Positions 30,422-33,571 of a stretch of DNA of 33,571 bases are shown here, piece by piece. Both the position numbers and the translations under genes were made by a program. This DNA is from Alphaproteobacteria bacterium. Lineage in GTDB: Bacteria > Pseudomonadota > Alphaproteobacteria > Reyranellales > Reyranellaceae. Each line of letters starts with the position of its first letter. Positions within the stretch are counted from its first letter, which is position 1. The stretch lies in assembly GCA_010032545.1 (NCBI GenBank), contig RGPT01000016.1, forward strand, positions 1 through 33,571, read 5' to 3'. The notes beneath the pieces are model-generated. The model was not told where the DNA came from and did not search any database. It saw only the letters and a program-made list of their open reading frames with translations.

Positions 30422-31318
30422 CTAGGGAGCGGTCACCGGGTCGCGTTCACGCGCCCGAACCCGCTCGCGATGCAGGATATAGAGACCGGAGCCCATCACC
30501 AGGGGAAGCCCGAACCAGACCGTCCAGGAGGGTTCCTCCTTGAACCAGAGATAGCCGAACAGTACGGCGAGCACGATCGAGGCGTAGTCGAAGGGCGCCA
30601 GGACGGCGGCCGGCGCCAGCCGCCAGGCACGGGTGATGAGGATCTGCGCCACGCCGCCCAGCAGGCCGAGCAGGATCAGCCAGACCCAATCCATCGGCGT
30701 TGGCCATTTCCATTCGGGGATCGCGCCGATCATTGATACCGCGCTCGCCGCCAGCGAAAACCAGAAAAGAGACACGACATCGTGGTCGTGGCGGCTCAGC
30801 AGGCGGACAAGAATCGTCGACAGCGCGTAGCAGAAGGTTGCAGCCAGGACGATCAGCGAGATGGCATGGAACTCGATGCCCCAGGGATCGAGCATGATCA
30901 GCACGCCGGCGAAGCCGACCGCGACGGCGCTCCAGCGCCGCCAGCCCACCGCCTCGCCCAGCAGCGGCACGGACAGCGCCACCATGAACAACGGCGCGGC
31001 GAACGAGATCGCGTAGGCATCGACCAGGGGCATGCGCGGGAAGACATAGAAGAAGCCCAGCAGGCTACCGAAACCGACGCATACGCGGGCGGCCTGCAGC
31101 CAGGGCCGATTGGCGCGCACGATCTTGAGGCCGCCGGCGCGCCAGATCAGCACGGCAACCGGCACCATGGCGATGGCGCTGCGAAACAGCATGAGCTGAA
31201 ACGCGCCGTAAGTGCCGCCGAGTGCCTTCACCATGGCGTCCATGGTGCAGAACAGCACCAAAGCGCTCAGCTTGAGATAGATACCGTGCAGGACGGCGTG
31301 TTTGTGCGGGGCAGACAA
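30422..31318 (-). CDS. DMT superfamily transporter (EamA family)
   Basis: Inner-membrane permease of 298 residues with ten predicted helices in two EamA repeats. The first begins LHGIYLKLSALVLFCTMDAM and includes FRSAIAMVPVAVLIW; the second begins FHAISLIVLAATFCYALSTI and ends in LFGYLWFKEEPSWTVWFGLP. The W-F-K-E-E-P turn near helix nine is typical. It probably exports or exchanges a small metabolite; the substrate is unknown. The tail is basic (HRERVRARERD). It stands alone, with gaps of 72 bp to erpA and 134 bp to the FecR gene; the latter gap should hold its promoter, but no clear -35/-10 is evident. Confidence 0.9.
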   Translation of the reverse strand: MSAPHKHAVLHGIYLKLSALVLFCTMDAMVKALGGTYGAFQLMLFRSAIAMVPVAVLIWRAGGLKIVRANRPWLQAARVCVGFGSLLGFFYVFPRMPLVDAYAISFAAPLFMVALSVPLLGEAVGWRRWSAVAVGFAGVLIMLDPWGIEFHAISLIVLAATFCYALSTILVRLLSRHDHDVVSLFWFSLAASAVSMIGAIPEWKWPTPMDWVWLILLGLLGGVAQILITRAWRLAPAAVLAPFDYASIVLAVLFGYLWFKEEPSWTVWFGLPLVMGSGLYILHRERVRARERDPVTAP

Positions 31319-31452
31319 GGTGCGCCATATGGCTTGGCGAACGCTGCCCCGTAAAGAGACAATGCCCAGCGATTTGCGGCGCCTGTCAAGGCCACGACAG
31401 CGTCACGGCCATACGCGGACCGGTCGTCGGTGGCTTCAGGGTCGTGAAAATC

Positions 31453-32943
31453 TCATGGGCAATTGGTTGGACTGGCTTGGGTCTGGCACGTTGGGTTGAA
31501 GGTTTGCGGTGGAAGCGAAGGAGGTGGGGCCGGTGGTCCCGGAGGAGGCGTTGGCGCTACCGGAGTCGTTGAAACCGGTGTCGGAGGCGGCGGCGCGGGC
31601 GGCGTCGGCGGCGCCGACTCAGGCGTCGGTGGCGGGGTCAGCACGCTGATCAGCAAAGAAATCAATTGAGGGCTCGGGGGATTGGGCCCCGACATGATCT
31701 GCGCCACGAGCTGGTTGAGGTTTCCGACATTGACCAAGGCAGGTCCAGCCTGCGCCTGCGCCGGCCCTATTGCAAGATTGGGCGGCGGCGCTCCCGGTGC
31801 CGGCGGTGGGGCAAGGCCGGCCAGTGCATTCGTGCCCGGCGCCGGGCCGACCGCTTGAACCGGCCCCGCGCCCTGCAATGGGCCGGCTCCCTGCAGCGGA
31901 CCCGCTCCCTGCAGCGGACCCGCTCCCTGCAACGGACCTGCACCCTGAAGCGGCCCCGCCGCCTGCAACGGCCCCGCCGCCTGCAACGGCCCGGCTGCCT
32001 GCAGCGGCCCGGCTGCCTGCAGCGGACCACTACCCTGTTGCGGACCGGCCGCCTGTTGTGGCCCGCCTGCCTGTTGTGGCCCGCCGGCGGGCGCTGTCGG
32101 AGCGGTGGCCGTCTTCAACTGGGCTTGCTGCGTGGCAGGAACGGCCGCCAAGGCGGCTGCCGGCGCGATCGCCGAGTTGGCACGGCTCAAACCGGAGTTT
32201 GCAAACGCAGCCCCAATCGCGGCCGAGGACGGCGCGCCACCGCCGCCGCCGCCGGTATTTCCCGGACCGCCGCCGGTTTGGTTTCCGGCTCCGGCGGTCT
32301 GCTGGAAGGAATTGTTGTTGCCGGGGCCACCTGGCGAGACCGGTGCGGGCGGCGTCGGTGGCGTGTTGCCGCCGGATGCCTGGGTACTCGTTCCCGGTTG
32401 CGTCAAGGTTGTCGTGCCGCCCGGGGTGGTCACGGTGAGAGACTGGCCAAACAGGAGGTTCGCGGTCGTCGCGCCGTTGTTGGCCACGGCAAAAGTGGCA
32501 ATGCCACCTCGAATGCCCATGGTCGCCGACGGCGTCTTGATCGTGACTTCGGCGTTCTTGCTGATTGCGCCACCGACAAAACGAAAGACGCCGCGCGAGG
32601 CATTCAATGCCAGTTCGCCGGTCTTGCGTTCCGGGTCGTAGACGAACTTGTCGATCGTGAGCACGCTGTTCGGTCCGACCGTCAGGGACGATCCGTCCAG
32701 GAAGACGATGTGCGCCTTGTCACTCGTGCCGGTCGTGATGCGTTCGTTGGGCTGCACGTCGTTGCCGACATGTAGAATCCGCTCCGTCCCCGCAGGCGGC
32801 AGTCCTTTGGGCTGGCCGTCGACGACTGAGGTCACGCCCACACGCGCCCACGATGGCGACGCTGCGAGCAGCACGATCACTACACCCGTCAGAATTCGGG
32901 TGCTAAGGGTCGCCATCATCATCCTCTCAGTCGATCGCTTCAC
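31453..32943 (-). CDS. Exported FecR-domain protein with hexapeptide-repeat and Pro-rich C-terminus
   Basis: Protein of 496 residues. An N-terminal signal sequence (ILTGVVIVLLAASPSWA) is followed by a FecR-type beta domain: HVGNDVQPNERITTGTSDKA, IVFLDGSSLTVGPNSVLTID, GVFRFVGG and VTIKTPSATMGIRGG, a pattern used for surface or periplasmic FecR proteins rather than the membrane sigma regulator. After about residue 200 it becomes low-complexity Gly/Asn/Pro. Next come 13 hexapeptide units of the form GPLQAA/GPLQGA and a Pro-rich tail ending CQTQASPTNCP. The start could be the first ATG (32943) or a following Met. It lies 54 bp downstream of a TPR gene on the same strand. Export and surface localisation are inferred. 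Confidence 0.85.
   Translation of the reverse strand: MKRSTERMMMATLSTRILTGVVIVLLAASPSWARVGVTSVVDGQPKGLPPAGTERILHVGNDVQPNERITTGTSDKAHIVFLDGSSLTVGPNSVLTIDKFVYDPERKTGELALNASRGVFRFVGGAISKNAEVTIKTPSATMGIRGGIATFAVANNGATTANLLFGQSLTVTTPGGTTTLTQPGTSTQASGGNTPPTPPAPVSPGGPGNNNSFQQTAGAGNQTGGGPGNTGGGGGGAPSSAAIGAAFANSGLSRANSAIAPAAALAAVPATQQAQLKTATAPTAPAGGPQQAGGPQQAAGPQQGSGPLQAAGPLQAAGPLQAAGPLQAAGPLQGAGPLQGAGPLQGAGPLQGAGPLQGAGPVQAVGPAPGTNALAGLAPPPAPGAPPPNLAIGPAQAQAGPALVNVGNLNQLVAQIMSGPNPPSPQLISLLISVLTPPPTPESAPPTPPAPPPPTPVSTTPVAPTPPPGPPAPPPSLPPQTFNPTCQTQASPTNCP
31849..32082. repeat. Thirteen tandem 18-bp repeats inside the FecR gene
   Basis: The stretch is exactly 234 bp, 13 units of 18 bp, with cores such as CTGCAACGGCCC and CTGCAGCGGACC on the plus strand. 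On the coding strand each unit gives a hexapeptide G-P-x-Q-x-x. Central units are nearly identical (GPLQAA then GPLQGA), the outer ones diverged (GPQQ, GPVQAV), as expected for an array growing by slippage from the middle. Copy number probably varies between strains. Confidence 0.9.
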
Positions 32944-32997
32944 TTCGATCTTCCCTCAAAACTACAGCTCCCCCCGCCGCGCCACGGTCGTCGGCGG

Positions 32998-33441
32998 TCA
33001 GGGGCGCTTGATCTCCTTGATGTACTCGGCTGCGCGTGCCTTGGCGGCCGTCGAGGCGCGTGCCGAGGTACGAACTTCATCGAGATAGGAACGCGCGGCT
33101 TCGAAGGATCCCAGCCGGAAATACAGGACGCCCAGCTCGAGCTTCACGTCAGGTTGATCGCCGTCGATCAGCAGCAACCGGTCGAGGGCTGAAATCGCGC
33201 CTTCGAGATCACCGACCTTGACGGCGATTTCGGCGAAACCCACCAGGGTGGCAGGGTCGGCGGGCTTGCGGAGGGTCTCCTGAAAGGCAGCGTCGTAAAG
33301 CACACGCATCGCATCCGTCACGGCGACAGGTGCTGGTGCCTGGCTCTGGGCAGACAAAGGCTGCGCGCCCGCGCCGACCTCACAAAAGAGGGGCAGGATC
33401 GCCAGCAACCCAACAGCTCGCCACGGACCCTTGCGCGTCAT
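32998..33441 (-). CDS. Exported TPR-like protein
   Basis: Protein of 147 residues with a signal peptide (AVGLLAILPLFCEVGAGAQP) and two or three helical repeats of TPR character, for example VGFAEIAVKVGDLEGAISAL and VLYFRLGSFEAARSYLDEV. It ends EYIKEIKRP. Related genes elsewhere can continue into a beta-barrel domain of several hundred residues after this point; here the frame stops and the FecR gene follows 54 bp later, so this is a short form. TPR and FecR proteins encoded together suggest one cell-envelope assembly. Its start is 125 bp from the divergent gene at 33566. Confidence 0.8.
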   Translation of the reverse strand: MTRKGPWRAVGLLAILPLFCEVGAGAQPLSAQSQAPAPVAVTDAMRVLYDAAFQETLRKPADPATLVGFAEIAVKVGDLEGAISALDRLLLIDGDQPDVKLELGVLYFRLGSFEAARSYLDEVRTSARASTAAKARAAEYIKEIKRP

Positions 33442-33565
33442 TCACCATTCCTTCGTCAGGCAAGCCCGAGTAATACCAACCGTCTGAACCGATGACTCTT
33501 ATGTGATTTGCGCTGGAGGTCGGGGCTCGATTCTTTGAAGCGACAGCGTCGTTTAGGAGGTCGAG

Positions 33566-33571
33566 ATGTCG
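33566..33571 (+). CDS. First codons of a gene running off the window
   Basis: AGGAGG (33555-33560) lies 5 bp before ATG 33566, followed by TCG at the window edge. The site is a near-perfect ribosome-binding arrangement, so a plus-strand gene probably begins here. Nothing can be said about its product. Confidence 0.45.

Noticed and set aside
31849-32082. CRISPR array or collagen-like domain
   Set aside because: The 18-bp units are contiguous with no spacers, are in frame in a coding gene, and place Gly every six residues, not every three.
31666-32775. A 369-codon plus-strand frame opposite the FecR gene
   Set aside because: Arg/Leu/Gln-rich product arising from the 18-bp repeats on the wrong strand; the minus-strand product has a signal peptide and a recognisable FecR domain.
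31453-33441. FecR anti-sigma regulator with an ECF sigma factor
   Set aside because: No sigma factor or TonB receptor gene is near, and the domain follows a signal peptide with a low-complexity exported tail, unlike the inner-membrane FecR regulator.

Overview
The window is high-GC, densely packed DNA with short intergenic gaps. ATGA/GTGA start-stop overlaps are frequent, Shine-Dalgarno sites are clear, and the gene families (GSTs, amidases, acyl-CoA ligase, P450, NosFY-type ABC, XthA next to ErpA) point to a soil or aquatic alphaproteobacterium of the Reyranella/Bradyrhizobium type. The genus is a guess. I see no rRNA, tRNA, CRISPR array, IS element or prophage.

Layout. 1-2.2 kb: the 5' part of a Rieske oxygenase (minus strand) and a frameshifted GT-C-like membrane protein. 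2.2-5.2 kb (+): alpha/beta hydrolase, uracil-DNA-glycosylase-family protein, a broken zinc alcohol dehydrogenase and a GST. 5.2-9.0 kb (+): a NEW3-domain secreted protein with an ABC-2 ATPase and permease, then an orphan protein. 9.0-12.1 kb (-): a coupled FAH-family enzyme, an amidase lacking its catalytic core, and an RluA-type pseudouridine synthase. These are divergent from a DapA-family aldolase/dehydratase (12.1-13.1 kb). 13.1-15.0 kb: a likely attenuator leader, two coupled GNAT acetyltransferases and a conserved-looking orphan.

15.2-19.9 kb (+) is the most interesting block. It encodes an N-acyl-D-amino-acid deacylase-type amidohydrolase, an HD-domain protein, a roughly 354-residue protein of the kind found beside UGSC proteins, the UGSC protein itself, and a nitroreductase. 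The UGSC gene is interrupted by an in-frame UGA at the U of its Gly-Asp-U-Gly-Ser-Cys motif. A bacterial-SECIS-like hairpin starts 13 bases after this UGA, with its apical loop 18 bases after it. The gene is therefore best read as a selenoprotein, not as two fragments.

20.1-28 kb: a small membrane protein and GST (-), cupin (+), acyl-CoA ligase (-) divergent from a cytochrome P450 (+), a PP2C phosphatase remnant, asparaginase II, a RlmD/RumA-like methyltransferase remnant and an SDR. 28-33.5 kb: an acyl-CoA-dehydrogenase-fold flavoprotein, XthA, ErpA, a DMT-family exporter, and a TPR/FecR pair whose FecR protein carries thirteen 18-bp repeats. The first codons of another gene lie at the right edge.

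Four genes (ADH, amidase, PP2C, rRNA methyltransferase) have lost an internal block that holds key functional motifs, and a fifth has a frameshift. This clustering suggests either local gene decay or an assembly problem, and it should be settled before function is assigned to those genes.
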